A DNA stretch of 64,000 bases, taken from NCBI GenBank assembly GCA_041394885.1, contig JAWKHI010000009.1, positions 62,001 through 126,000 of the forward strand, read 5' to 3'. The position numbers and the translations under genes are program-made. Under the pieces are notes generated by a model. That model saw only the letters and a list, made by a program, of their open reading frames with translations. It was not told the origin of the DNA and ran no database searches. Each line of letters begins with the position of its first letter. Position 1 is the stretch's first letter. The DNA is from DSOI01 sp041394885 (GTDB lineage: Bacteria > Acidobacteriota > Terriglobia > Bryobacterales > Bryobacteraceae). Shown here in pieces: positions 34,300 to 42,583 of this stretch.

Positions 34300-35394
34300 A
34301 TGCGTATCTCCGACGTTGAAACCCCAGCGATTCTGATTGACCTCGACGTAATGGAGCGCAATCTGCAGCGCGTGGCCGCGTACGCGGCCGGGCACGATCT
34401 GCGCCTGCGTCCGCACACCAAGACGCACAAGATCCCGGCGCTCGGCAGGAAGCAGATCGAACTGGGCGCGGTGGGACTCACGGTGGCCAAGGTGGGCGAA
34501 GCCGAGGTGATGCTCGACAGCGGCACTCCGGACCTGTTGGTGGCGTATCCGGTGATTGGGCGCAAGAAGCTGGAGCGGTTGATGGAGGTGGCGAGAAAGA
34601 CGCGCGTCACGGTGGCGCTCGACAGCCTGGTGGCCGCGCGGCAGCTATCGGAAGCGGCCCGGTCAGCGGCCGTGGACGTGAGCGTTCTCGCGGAAATGGA
34701 TGCAGGGCTGAATCGCGTAGGTGTGAATCCGGGGCCCGAACTGATCACGCTGGCCAGAGCGATCGCGAATCTGCCGAGGCTGTCGCTCGAGGGATTCGCG
34801 TTCTATCCGGGTCACATCAAGCAGATGGACGAGGAGGCGGAGGAGCAGATCGCGAAGCTGAGCCAGTTGGTGGAGAGGACGGCGCGGGAATGGCGGTCCG
34901 CGGGGCTGGCGGTGAATGTGGTCAGCGGCGGGTCGACGCCGGCACTGTACCATTCGCATGAGGTGGCGGGCCTGAATGAGATCCGTCCGGGGACTTACAT
35001 TTTCAACGATCGCAATACCGCGGAATTGAACGCGTGCTCCTATGACGACTGCGCGGCGTCGATTCTTTGCACGGTGGTTTCCAACGCACGTCCGCATCAG
35101 ATCATACTCGACGGCGGATCCAAGACGTTCTCGTCGGACAAGCTGGCCACGGGCGAGCCGGGCTTCGGAATGCTGGTGGAAGCGCCCGGTGCGCTGTTTG
35201 CCAAGATGAACGAGGAGCACGGTTACGTCGATTTGCAGCGGGCCGAGCGAACCGACTTCAGCGTCGGCGACAAGGTGCGGGTGATTCCCAATCACGTCTG
35301 CGTGGCGATGAATCTGCACGAGCAGGTGTACGGGGTCCGCAACGGGATCGTGGAAGAGGTGTGGACAGTGGCGGCACGGGGCAAGCTGCAGTAG
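34300..35394 (+). CDS. DSD1 family PLP-dependent enzyme (D-threonine aldolase/D-serine dehydratase-like)
   Basis: The 364-residue protein has the fold-type III barrel of alanine-racemase-like enzymes. RLRPHTKTHKIPALGRKQIE carries the PLP Lys (about residue 43), LAEMDAGLNRVGV and VSGGSTPALYHSHEVAGLNE contact the cofactor, and the C-terminal D-serine-dehydratase-like domain has the metal site His/Cys in VIPNHVCVAMNLHEQVY. Members cleave D-threonine and other D-3-hydroxyamino acids or deaminate D-serine. Which reaction applies is not decidable by eye. It is 18 bases after the exported protein gene and convergent with the sulfatase-like gene. Confidence 0.88.
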   Translation: MRISDVETPAILIDLDVMERNLQRVAAYAAGHDLRLRPHTKTHKIPALGRKQIELGAVGLTVAKVGEAEVMLDSGTPDLLVAYPVIGRKKLERLMEVARKTRVTVALDSLVAARQLSEAARSAAVDVSVLAEMDAGLNRVGVNPGPELITLARAIANLPRLSLEGFAFYPGHIKQMDEEAEEQIAKLSQLVERTAREWRSAGLAVNVVSGGSTPALYHSHEVAGLNEIRPGTYIFNDRNTAELNACSYDDCAASILCTVVSNARPHQIILDGGSKTFSSDKLATGEPGFGMLVEAPGALFAKMNEEHGYVDLQRAERTDFSVGDKVRVIPNHVCVAMNLHEQVYGVRNGIVEEVWTVAARGKLQ

Positions 35395-35403
35395 GGCAGC
35401 GAA

Positions 35404-36867
35404 TCATTTCGGTTGTACGAGCCGCCTGGTAGTGGGATTGGCGAGGGTCGCCCTGGACCACAGAGGCACTTCGCCGCCGGCATCTTCGACGATGCGGCGG
35501 CGCGCCATGGCCACGCGCTCCGGGGCGCGATCCTGCACAAGAGCGCCAAATGGCTGGCTGGACTCCAAGTCGAACAAATGCGGCTCACTGCCGTTGACGT
35601 GAGAGAAAAACCAATTGCGGTCGTCGGTGTACCAGACGTAGTCTCCATATCGCGAGGTCACGTAGTCTCGCGCGGGGAACGAGCCACCGGTGGCCAGAGC
35701 CAGGAGATTGTGGCCGTGAAGCCCGTCTCGGGGAGCGGCGCCGGCGGCAGCGCAGACGGTGGCGGGCACGTCCACGGTGTAGGCGAACTGGCGGAATCGC
35801 TTTCCGGCTCCGTCGCCGCCGGGATGGCGCACCATCAGGGGGATGTGCATCGTGCCGGGGTAGAGAAGCGAGGCAGGCTTGCCGATGGCCTGTTCCAGAT
35901 TGTCGGCGAAGTTGGTGCCATGGTCAGAAACGAAGATCACGAGTGTGTCTTTGTCGTGACCCGTGGCGGAGAGTTTGTCCATGAGACGGCCGAACCAGGT
36001 GTCGACCATCGTGACGAGCCCGGAGTAATGTGCCTTGATATCCTCCACCGATTCGGGTGAAATCGACGTCCTCGAGAGCGGGCCGTAGGGGACGGTGAGG
36101 TGGGTTTTTCCGCGGTAGGACGGGTTGCGGTAAAGATCGTAGTATTTTCGCGGGGCCTCCCAGCTTTCGTGCGGGTGAAAGGTGTCGACGTAGAGGTAGA
36201 ACGGTTTGGCGTTGCGGCGGTTATCGTCGAGGAAGCGAATGGCCGCGGTGAAGGTGCGCGGGGTGGCGAAGTCCATTTCGTCCGGGGAAAGGCTGCCGAG
36301 GTTGGCGGCGTGTTGGGGGCCGCGGGCAGAGTCGTACCGGGCGGCGACTTGTTGGGGATCGAGCAGCGCCGTGGAGCGGTAGCGGTCTTCGGCGTTGCCG
36401 CGGATGTAGTCCCATTGGTGGAAACCGCGGGTGAAGTTGCGTCCGGGGACGAAGTAGTGGGGCACGTCGGAGAAGAAGCCGCAGTGATAGCCGGCGCGTC
36501 CCAGGGCTTCAGCGACGGTGTCCTCTTCCGGCGCGAGCGACTGCCAGCCTGGTAGGTAGACGTTGTCCCAGGGCTGGGGCTGGTAGTTGTGGAAGGGGAA
36601 GACGCGGCGTCCGCCGTGGAGGGTGCGCCGGGTGGGGATGGTAGGGAGCGCCTCCGGGTGGGCGCGTTCGAACAGCAGGCTCTGCGCGGCGAAGCGGTCG
36701 AGCGAGGGAGTGCGCACGGCCCTGTTGCCGTAGGGGCCGAGATAGGCGGTACGGAGCGTGTCGGAGACGACGACGAGGATGTTCCATCGGGACGATGGCT
36801 GGGCTTGGGCCTGGGTGAGGGCGGGCGCGCCGGCGAGGAGTTGGAGAGCGGTTCGGCGTGGGATCAC
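35404..36867 (-). CDS. Sulfatase-like hydrolase with Thr at the formylglycine position, Tat-type signal
   Basis: The 487-residue protein begins MIPRRTALQLLAGAPALTQA, a twin-arginine-like signal. The alkaline-phosphatase/sulfatase fold is clear: metal-binding NILVVVSDTLRTAYLG, the PYGNRAVRTPSLDRFAAQS strand, and VIFVSDHGTNFADN near residue 300. The active-site segment reads ALPTIPTRRTLHGG, where sulfatases have C/S-x-P-S/A-R; the residue that would be converted to formylglycine is Thr. Thr nucleophiles occur in related phosphodiesterases and phosphotransferases, so a phospho-ester role is as likely as sulfatase. No maturase is adjacent. The ketosynthase gene lies 90 bases downstream on the same strand. 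Confidence 0.8.
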   Translation of the reverse strand: MIPRRTALQLLAGAPALTQAQAQPSSRWNILVVVSDTLRTAYLGPYGNRAVRTPSLDRFAAQSLLFERAHPEALPTIPTRRTLHGGRRVFPFHNYQPQPWDNVYLPGWQSLAPEEDTVAEALGRAGYHCGFFSDVPHYFVPGRNFTRGFHQWDYIRGNAEDRYRSTALLDPQQVAARYDSARGPQHAANLGSLSPDEMDFATPRTFTAAIRFLDDNRRNAKPFYLYVDTFHPHESWEAPRKYYDLYRNPSYRGKTHLTVPYGPLSRTSISPESVEDIKAHYSGLVTMVDTWFGRLMDKLSATGHDKDTLVIFVSDHGTNFADNLEQAIGKPASLLYPGTMHIPLMVRHPGGDGAGKRFRQFAYTVDVPATVCAAAGAAPRDGLHGHNLLALATGGSFPARDYVTSRYGDYVWYTDDRNWFFSHVNGSEPHLFDLESSQPFGALVQDRAPERVAMARRRIVEDAGGEVPLWSRATLANPTTRRLVQPK

Positions 36868-36957
36868 TCGGACATTGTACGCGACGGTGGGAGGGCGAGG
36901 GTCGGCCCGCGCTGCTCTCCTTCCGCGCCGAATCGCAGCCGGCTGCGGGCGGGGCTG

Positions 36958-38175
36958 TCAATCGAGGCGGCTGAAGGCGAGAACGGCGTTGAGGCCGCCG
37001 AAAGCGAACGCGTTGGAGATTGCGTGCTCAATCGGGGCCGGGCGGGCCTGGTTGGGTACGACGTCGAGATCGCACTGGGGATCTGCGGTGGTGAAATTGG
37101 CCGTCGGCGGAATGACGGAATTGCGCAGGGCGAGAATGGTGGCGGCCGCCTCCAAAGCTCCGGCCGCGCCGAGGGCGTGCCCGTGCATGGATTTGGTGGA
37201 CGATACGGCGAGGTTGGCGGCGTGCGCCTCGAATACGGTGCGAATGGCGCGTGTCTCGGTGGCGTCGTTGGCGAGAGTTCCGGTGCCGTGGGCGTTGACG
37301 TAGCCAATCCGTTCCGGCTTCAGCGAGGCGTCGCGGAGGGCCGCGTTCATGGCCAGCACTGGACCTTCCACCGAGGGCTGCGTCATATGGTGCGCGTCGG
37401 CGGACATGCCTGCGCCGGCGAATTCGGCGTAGATCCTCGCGCCGCGCGCTTGCGCTGCTTCGAGCGGCTCGAGGATGAAGATCGCGCCGCCTTCGCCGAG
37501 AATCAGTCCCTTGCGGTCCGCGGAAAACGGGCGGCAGGTGTCGGGAGAGACCACCCGCATGGATTCCCAGGCCTTGAGAAAGCCGAACGAGAAGGGCGCT
37601 TCGCTGCCGCCGGTGACGGCCATGTCGACCATGCCGGAGCGAACCATCCACAGGGCCTGAGCCATGGCGTGGTTGGACGAGGCGCAGGCGGTGGAGGTAG
37701 TAAACACCGGGCCGGTGACGCCGAGTTCGAGCGACAACGCACTGGCGCCGGCGTTCGGCATGACGCGTGGGATCGTCATCGGGTGAGAGCGAGGCCGGCC
37801 GAGGCGGTAGATGTCGACGAAGCCGACGTCCTGTGTGCCTTGGCCGCCGATGGAAGTGCCGGTGACGATCGCGGTTCGATTGCGGAGCCCGGCGGGTATG
37901 GCCTCGAGGCCTGCGTCGGCCATCGCTTCACGGGCGGCCACAAGAACGAACTGAGAGAAGCGATCGTAGAGGTCGAGTGTTTTTGCTTCGAAATGGCCGG
38001 TGGGATCGAAACAGCGGGCTTCGGCCCCGTTAGGGAAGCGGAACTGGGAGGCATCGACGGCCAACAAGGGGCCGATTCCGGGCCGCCCCTGGACCAGGGA
38101 TTCCCAGAAGGAATCGCGAGTTGCTCCGATGGCGGACACGACGCCGATGCCTGTGACTACGACTCTCCGACTCAT
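36958..38175 (-). CDS. Beta-ketoacyl-[ACP] synthase II-like ketosynthase
   Basis: The 405-residue protein has the thiolase-fold KS triad: Cys in TSTACASSNHAMAQ (residue 164), His in YVNAHGTGTLANDATET (about 300) and His in STKSMHGHALGAAGALE (about 335). It condenses malonyl-ACP with an acyl chain. Its start overlaps the ACP stop in an ATGA, and a polysaccharide deacetylase precedes the ACP, so this is a dedicated pair rather than housekeeping fabF, which normally sits with fabD/fabG/acpP. Length is normal. It may serve a specialised lipid or acyl-glycan. A gene symbol is withheld for that reason. Confidence 0.9.
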   Translation of the reverse strand: MSRRVVVTGIGVVSAIGATRDSFWESLVQGRPGIGPLLAVDASQFRFPNGAEARCFDPTGHFEAKTLDLYDRFSQFVLVAAREAMADAGLEAIPAGLRNRTAIVTGTSIGGQGTQDVGFVDIYRLGRPRSHPMTIPRVMPNAGASALSLELGVTGPVFTTSTACASSNHAMAQALWMVRSGMVDMAVTGGSEAPFSFGFLKAWESMRVVSPDTCRPFSADRKGLILGEGGAIFILEPLEAAQARGARIYAEFAGAGMSADAHHMTQPSVEGPVLAMNAALRDASLKPERIGYVNAHGTGTLANDATETRAIRTVFEAHAANLAVSSTKSMHGHALGAAGALEAAATILALRNSVIPPTANFTTADPQCDLDVVPNQARPAPIEHAISNAFAFGGLNAVLAFSRLD

Positions 38176-38483
38176 CAGGCGGGGGAACCCGACTCGCCGG
38201 CCGGGGTCGGCGGGGCCGGCCGCGGAGCCTGCGGGGTGGCGAGTCCGGATTCGATCAGATCATGTAAACCACGGGCTAGGTCGCCCACCGTCTGCAGATT
38301 CTTGGCAGCTTCGTCGGGGATGTTGACGCTGAATTCGTTCTCTAACGCAAACAAAATATTGATGCCGTCGAGCGAATCTACTTTCAGTTCCTCAAAGCTG
38401 GAGTTCAGGGTGATGGACTCGGCCGGGATCCGCTGAGTCACAGCGACGCAGGAAATTACGCGTTGAGCGAAGTCGTCGGACAT
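38175..38483 (-). CDS. Acyl carrier protein
   Basis: The 102-residue protein has the four-helix ACP core with phosphopantetheine Ser in FEELKVDSLDGINILFALEN (about residue 37). The C-terminal 25 residues are a Pro/Ala/Ser-rich tail (TPQAPRPAPPTPAGESGSPA) not found in housekeeping AcpP. It ends in an ATGA overlap with the ketosynthase and its start is inside the last 28 bases of the deacetylase gene, so the three are co-translated. The DSLD form instead of the AcpP DSLDTVE motif supports a specialised ACP. Confidence 0.9.
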   Translation of the reverse strand: MSDDFAQRVISCVAVTQRIPAESITLNSSFEELKVDSLDGINILFALENEFSVNIPDEAAKNLQTVGDLARGLHDLIESGLATPQAPRPAPPTPAGESGSPA

Positions 38484-39175
38484 AAGATGGAACTCACGGT
38501 TTCAAACCGGTACCCCTCGTTTAGCAATCGAGGAACCAAAACTCGGACCGTCTCGATAGTCTCTCCAATGTTGGGCCGAATTGCAAGTTCTCTCCCATCG
38601 TGGAGGCATAGGATGGCGCCGGGCGCGGCGGCGCGAAGAAGCCGGGAGGAGGTGCGCGGGGCGGGGATGGCCCAGTCGCGGGCAATGACAGTCCACATGA
38701 CACCCTGTAGCCCGTGTCGGCGCTGTGCGGCCGCGAGCCCTGGCCAGCGGACTCCATAGGGAGCGCGAAAAACGCGCGGCGTCTGTCCGTGGACGCGGGT
38801 AAGCGTCTGTTGCGCGCGCCTGATTTCGGTGTCGATGAAGGCAGGCGAACGCAACCAAAGCCGCGAATGGGACCACGTATGATTGCCGATCTCGTGCCCG
38901 GCGCGGCTGACGGCAGCGGCCGCGATGGGCAGCCGTTCCGCGTTGGCGCCGCATTGGAAGAACGTCGCGGTGACGCCGAATTTCGCGAGGAGTTCCAGGA
39001 TGACGCCGGTGGATTCGCTGGGTCCGTCGTCGAAGGTGAGGGCAAGGGAGCGGCGCGAGGTGTCGCCGCGCCATCGCGAGGGGGCGACGATCGAAGCCGA
39101 TTTTCCCCGGACAGCCCAGGCAGCCGCCAGGGGAACGATCGCGGAGATGAGGGCCGGTCCCAACACTGATCTCAT
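38456..39175 (-). CDS. Polysaccharide deacetylase (NodB homology) with signal anchor
   Basis: ATG at 39175 starts RSVLGPALISAIVPLAAAWA, a signal peptide or anchor; the upstream frame is antisense. Of 239 residues, the NodB core shows motif 1 LALTFDDGPSE, motif 2 HEIGNHTWSHSRL (two zinc His), motif 3 VFRAPYGVRWPG, motif 4 RDWAIPAPRTS and motif 5 AILCLHDGRE. These enzymes remove N- or O-acetyl groups from cell-wall or exopolysaccharides in the periplasm. Its 3' end overlaps the ACP gene. The link to an ACP and ketosynthase suggests glycan deacetylation followed by acylation, as in Nod-factor-like chemistry, but this is inference. Confidence 0.88.
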   Translation of the reverse strand: MRSVLGPALISAIVPLAAAWAVRGKSASIVAPSRWRGDTSRRSLALTFDDGPSESTGVILELLAKFGVTATFFQCGANAERLPIAAAAVSRAGHEIGNHTWSHSRLWLRSPAFIDTEIRRAQQTLTRVHGQTPRVFRAPYGVRWPGLAAAQRRHGLQGVMWTVIARDWAIPAPRTSSRLLRAAAPGAILCLHDGRELAIRPNIGETIETVRVLVPRLLNEGYRFETVSSILCPTTSLNA

Positions 39176-39259
39176 TGTCGCCGAGGCTGCGATTTCATTG
39201 TCGCCGAAGCCGCCGCGCCAGGTGGCCGCATGCCATCCGATCAGGGATAATGGTTGGCG

Positions 39260-39802
39260 ATGAGACGCCGCCGTGTACTGCAGACTGTTCTCGGGCTCCC
39301 GGCCCTGCCCGCGGCGGCCGCGGCGCAGACGGCCGGATCCTCCACCTATTCGGTGGATTCGCTGCCGAAGTTGAGAATCGACGCTCCTGACGCGATTGGC
39401 GAAGGGCATACCGGATTTTTCAGCGCCGCCCAATTCAAAGCGCTCGCCGCACTCTGCGAATCAATGGCGCCGGCGACCGCGGCCAGCGCATCGGCCCTGG
39501 ATGCGGAGACTCCGGAATTCCTCGATTTTCTGATCTCGCAGTCGCCGGAGGAAACGCAGTCGCTCTACCGCGCCGGGCTGGACCGGATCGCGCGGGAAGG
39601 CTGCACGCCGGCCGTGCTGGCGCCGCTGACCGAGGCGTGGACTTATTCCGGGCCAGCCGACGATTTCGCGCGATTCTTGCGGCAAGCCAAGCAGGACATC
39701 CTGCAGGCGACCTTCAACTCCCGCGCACAAGCGGAAGCGTCGGCGAAGGTGCGGCGTAGAGGCGGCGGCGGGGTTGGATACTATTGGAGGTCCCTTGACT
39801 AA
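39260..39802 (+). CDS. Gluconate 2-dehydrogenase subunit 3-like protein
   Basis: Start at 39260 gives MRRRRVLQTVLGLPALPAAA, a twin-arginine-like signal (RRRRVLQ). The 180-residue protein matches the gluconate 2-dehydrogenase subunit 3 family: FFSAAQFKALAALCESMAPA, then TPEFLDFLISQSPEETQSLY and FLRQAKQDILQATFNS, ending GVGYYWRSLD. This small subunit escorts the flavoprotein subunit through the Tat pathway. It overlaps the GMC flavoprotein gene by 8 bases; the two probably form a periplasmic membrane-linked dehydrogenase. A cytochrome subunit is not present in the window. Confidence 0.85.
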   Translation: MRRRRVLQTVLGLPALPAAAAAQTAGSSTYSVDSLPKLRIDAPDAIGEGHTGFFSAAQFKALAALCESMAPATAASASALDAETPEFLDFLISQSPEETQSLYRAGLDRIAREGCTPAVLAPLTEAWTYSGPADDFARFLRQAKQDILQATFNSRAQAEASAKVRRRGGGGVGYYWRSLD

Positions 39803-41396
39803 GACCACCTACGACGTTGTGATCATTGGCTCTGGCGCGGGAGGCGGAATGGCCGCGCATGCATTGACGCGGCTGGGGGCCAAATGCGCGATGCTCGATG
39901 CCGGGCCGATGGTGGATCTGGAACATGACCGTTCCTTGGTGGCTGTGCATGACCTTCCGTACCGCGGTTTCGGAAAGCCCGGCCGTTTTCCGCACGTCAC
40001 GCAGGCATCCGAGTTCGACGCCAACATGTGGGCCGACGAGAAACAAAATCCGTACACGTATCCGAAAGACGACCCCTACTACTGGGTGAGGATCCGGGCG
40101 GTGGGGGGCAAGACACTCCGATGGGGGCGAGCGTCGTGGCGGCTGTCGGATTTCGAGTTCCGGGCGAAAGACCATGACGGATTCGGGGACAATTGGCCCA
40201 TCCGTCTGGCCGATCTGGCGCCCTACTATGACCGTGTGGAGCCTCTGTTCCGCGTCTCAGGCCGCAACGAAGGGCTGCCGCAGTTGCCGGACGGCAAACT
40301 GTTGGCGGACGAATCGCGGGACTCGGCGTCGATCGAGCGGTTCGCAGCCAGTTGCAGGAAGCTGGGAATCGCCACGACCAAGCCGCGGCGGGCCACAGGC
40401 ACGCTCGCCAGTTCGGTGAATCTGCTGCTGCCGGAAGCGATCGGCACCGGGAACCTGACACTGGTTCCCAATGCGGTGGTGCGCGAGATCAGCGTGGACC
40501 CGGCCACGGGGTTGGCCAGTGGGGCGCACTACGTGGATCGCCGGTCCAAGCGCGAATATCACGTGAAGGGGCGGTACGTGGTGCTATCGGCATCAACGCT
40601 CGAATCGACGCGCATTCTGTTGAACTCGGCGTCGAGGCAGCACCCGAACGGGCTGGGAAATTCGAGCGGCGTTCTTGGGCACTATCTGTTCGACCAGTTC
40701 TACATGAAGCGGGTGGTGACCGCGATTGTGCCGGAGGCCAAGGGCGGCCGTGCTCCCAGGAACCTGATGGGCGGCGGTGGGTACGTGGTGCGGTTCCGCA
40801 ACGTCGACAAGCGCGAGAAAGATTTCATCCGCGGCTACACCTACGATTTCGGGTCCGGTGGCACGCCTCCGCCGGAGCTGCTGCCGCTTTACGGGGAACC
40901 GTTGTTGCGGGAGATGGAAAACCTTCGCGGCGCGGCGTTTTCCATGACGACCATGGGCGAGGTGCTGCCGCGGTTTGAGAACCACGTTCGGATCAACAAA
41001 GACGTGTTGGACGAGTGGGGCATCCCGGCGCTGCACATCGAGCAGAAGTACGGGGACAACGAAAAAGCGATGGCGCGGGATGCGCGCCGCATGGCGGAGG
41101 AAATGTGCCGCGGCGCGGGATTCGAGATCCTTGCCTCGCATGACCGAATGGTTCCGCCTGGGGAAAGCATCCATGAGTTGGGGACTTGCCGGATGGGATC
41201 CGATGCGAAGCGGTCTGTTTTGAACGGATTCAATCAGTCGCACGACGTCAGGAATCTCTACGTGGTGGACGGGAGCTCGTTCGTGAGCGGCGGCGCGCAA
41301 AATCCGACACTGACGCTGTTGGCGCTGTCGCTGCGGGCTGCTGAACATCTGGCGGCTGGGCGCAAGGGAACCATCGCCGGGGTCTCCGGCAAATGA
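39795..41396 (+). CDS. GMC family oxidoreductase, gluconate 2-dehydrogenase-like flavoprotein
   Basis: The start is taken as TTG at 39795, because GGAGG lies 4 bases upstream and the reading MTKTTYDVVIIGSGAGGGMA gives the correct FAD-binding N-terminus; an upstream TTG at 39774 has no Shine-Dalgarno. The 533-residue protein has the GSGAGGG dinucleotide motif, VRIRAVGGKTLRWGRASWRL typical of GMC enzymes, and the C-terminal active-site region HELGTCRMG and YVVDGSSFVSGGAQNPTLTL. It oxidises an alcohol or sugar acid, passing electrons to a quinone or cytochrome. It has no signal of its own and depends on the subunit 3-like protein. Confidence 0.9.
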   Translation: MTKTTYDVVIIGSGAGGGMAAHALTRLGAKCAMLDAGPMVDLEHDRSLVAVHDLPYRGFGKPGRFPHVTQASEFDANMWADEKQNPYTYPKDDPYYWVRIRAVGGKTLRWGRASWRLSDFEFRAKDHDGFGDNWPIRLADLAPYYDRVEPLFRVSGRNEGLPQLPDGKLLADESRDSASIERFAASCRKLGIATTKPRRATGTLASSVNLLLPEAIGTGNLTLVPNAVVREISVDPATGLASGAHYVDRRSKREYHVKGRYVVLSASTLESTRILLNSASRQHPNGLGNSSGVLGHYLFDQFYMKRVVTAIVPEAKGGRAPRNLMGGGGYVVRFRNVDKREKDFIRGYTYDFGSGGTPPPELLPLYGEPLLREMENLRGAAFSMTTMGEVLPRFENHVRINKDVLDEWGIPALHIEQKYGDNEKAMARDARRMAEEMCRGAGFEILASHDRMVPPGESIHELGTCRMGSDAKRSVLNGFNQSHDVRNLYVVDGSSFVSGGAQNPTLTLLALSLRAAEHLAAGRKGTIAGVSGK

Positions 41397-41867
41397 AGAC
41401 TTTAGACAGAATTGTTGCAATTGCCATGGGGCGCCAAGAGATGAGGGTGCCGACGGCCGGCGGGGCAGAGCAAACGTTTCGCAAGTGATTCTGAATGCTC
41501 CAGTTAAGCTGAGGCGTACTTGAGAATCGACCCATATTAGGAAATCTAGGCCACTCGGTTACGTTTCGTTCTCCCGCTGCGTCCATACCCGTGAAGGCAC
41601 AGTCATGAAAACCAGCTCAAGGACGGGGGGCCGGTGGCCGGAAAACCCGACGTTCGAGCGTGCTTCGAATGGTGTGCCTCCTGCGCCCACCGCGCTGCGG
41701 GTCCGACGACAATTGCGGGGGAACTTCCCGCAACACTGCTCCACGCCCTTGATCGAGCACTCCGGAACCACCAGCCGGCTGCCTCAACGAGGCCGCCGGT
41801 TAAGTAAAGCAAAATTAAGCGGCTCACCTCTGGCGTTAACGAACCTTTGGGACTAAGTTAAAAGAAA
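41397..41867. other. 471-base intergenic region with a small hairpin
   Basis: No convincing gene is seen. Short frames such as 41605-41856 (plus) and 41603-41827 (minus) have low-complexity, Pro/Arg-rich products without start signals and are rejected. A 7-bp perfect stem TTGCGGG/CCCGCAA lies at 41713-41733 with a 7-base loop. The final 60 bases before the response regulator are AT-rich (GGTTAAGTAAAGCAAAATTA), as expected for its promoter. No riboswitch is recognised. Confidence 0.5.
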
Positions 41868-42583
41868 ATGAGACTCCTCATCATTGAAGACGAAGCCAAG
41901 ATCGCTGATTTCATAAAGCGCGGCTTGGAGAGCGCGGGCTACCAAGTGGATCACGCGGCATTCGGCCAGAAAGGGCTCGACATGTCGCATGAGACTGAAT
42001 ACGACTTGGTCCTTCTCGATCTCATGCTGCCCGACACAGACGGACTGGAGGTATTGCGCAAGATCCGCAACCGGAAATCCAGCCCGCCGGTTTTGATCCT
42101 CTCGGCCCGGGACGCGATCGACGATCGCGTGAAGGGGCTGGAGATCGGAGCGGACGACTACATGGTCAAGCCGTTCGCCTTCGTGGAGCTTCTGGCCAGG
42201 GTGCGGGCGATGATACGCCGCGGCACTCCAACGCCCGAACGGTTGCAGGTGGGCGAACTGGTGCTCGATTGCATCCGCCGGAAGGTCACGCGCGCGGGCG
42301 AAGTGATTGAATTGGCGCCGAAGGAATTTTCGATCCTCGAGTACCTGATGCGGAACCCGGGCCGGCCGCTGAGCCGGACGATGATTGTCGAGCACGTGTG
42401 GGACGTCGAGTATGACGGGCTGACCAACATTGTGGATGTCTATATCCGGCACCTGCGGTCAAGATCGACGACCCGTACCCGACCAAGATGATCCAGACGA
42501 TCCGCGGGGTAGGCTACATGATCGAATCGCCGGAGAAGATGTACGACCGGTCCAGCCGCTCTGTAGATCGGATCGCGGTGTGA
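41868..42583 (+). CDS. OmpR/CusR-type response regulator, 3' end frame-shifted
   Basis: The receiver domain (about 1-120) has LIIEDEAK, phosphoacceptor Asp in LVLLDLMLPDTDG, ILSARD and MVKPFAF; the winged-helix DNA-binding domain follows (ELAPKEFSILEYLMRNPGRP, TNIVDVYIRHLR). The frame breaks at about 42460 and ends at 42491 as SRSTTRTRPR; one extra base restores KIDDPYPTKM and IQTIRGVGYMIES, the canonical C-terminus, with a stop at 42583. That stop overlaps the GTG start of the histidine kinase. The match is closest to heavy-metal or copper regulators. The ORF itself is nearly complete, so the break is recent or a sequence error. Confidence 0.82.

Noticed and set aside
36589..38436. 615-residue open frame on the plus strand
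   Set aside because: Spans the antisense of the sulfatase-like, ketosynthase and ACP genes; Gly/Arg-rich shadow.
41605..41856. 83-residue frame in the gap before the OmpR-type regulator
   Set aside because: No start signal, low complexity, and the region looks non-coding on both strands.
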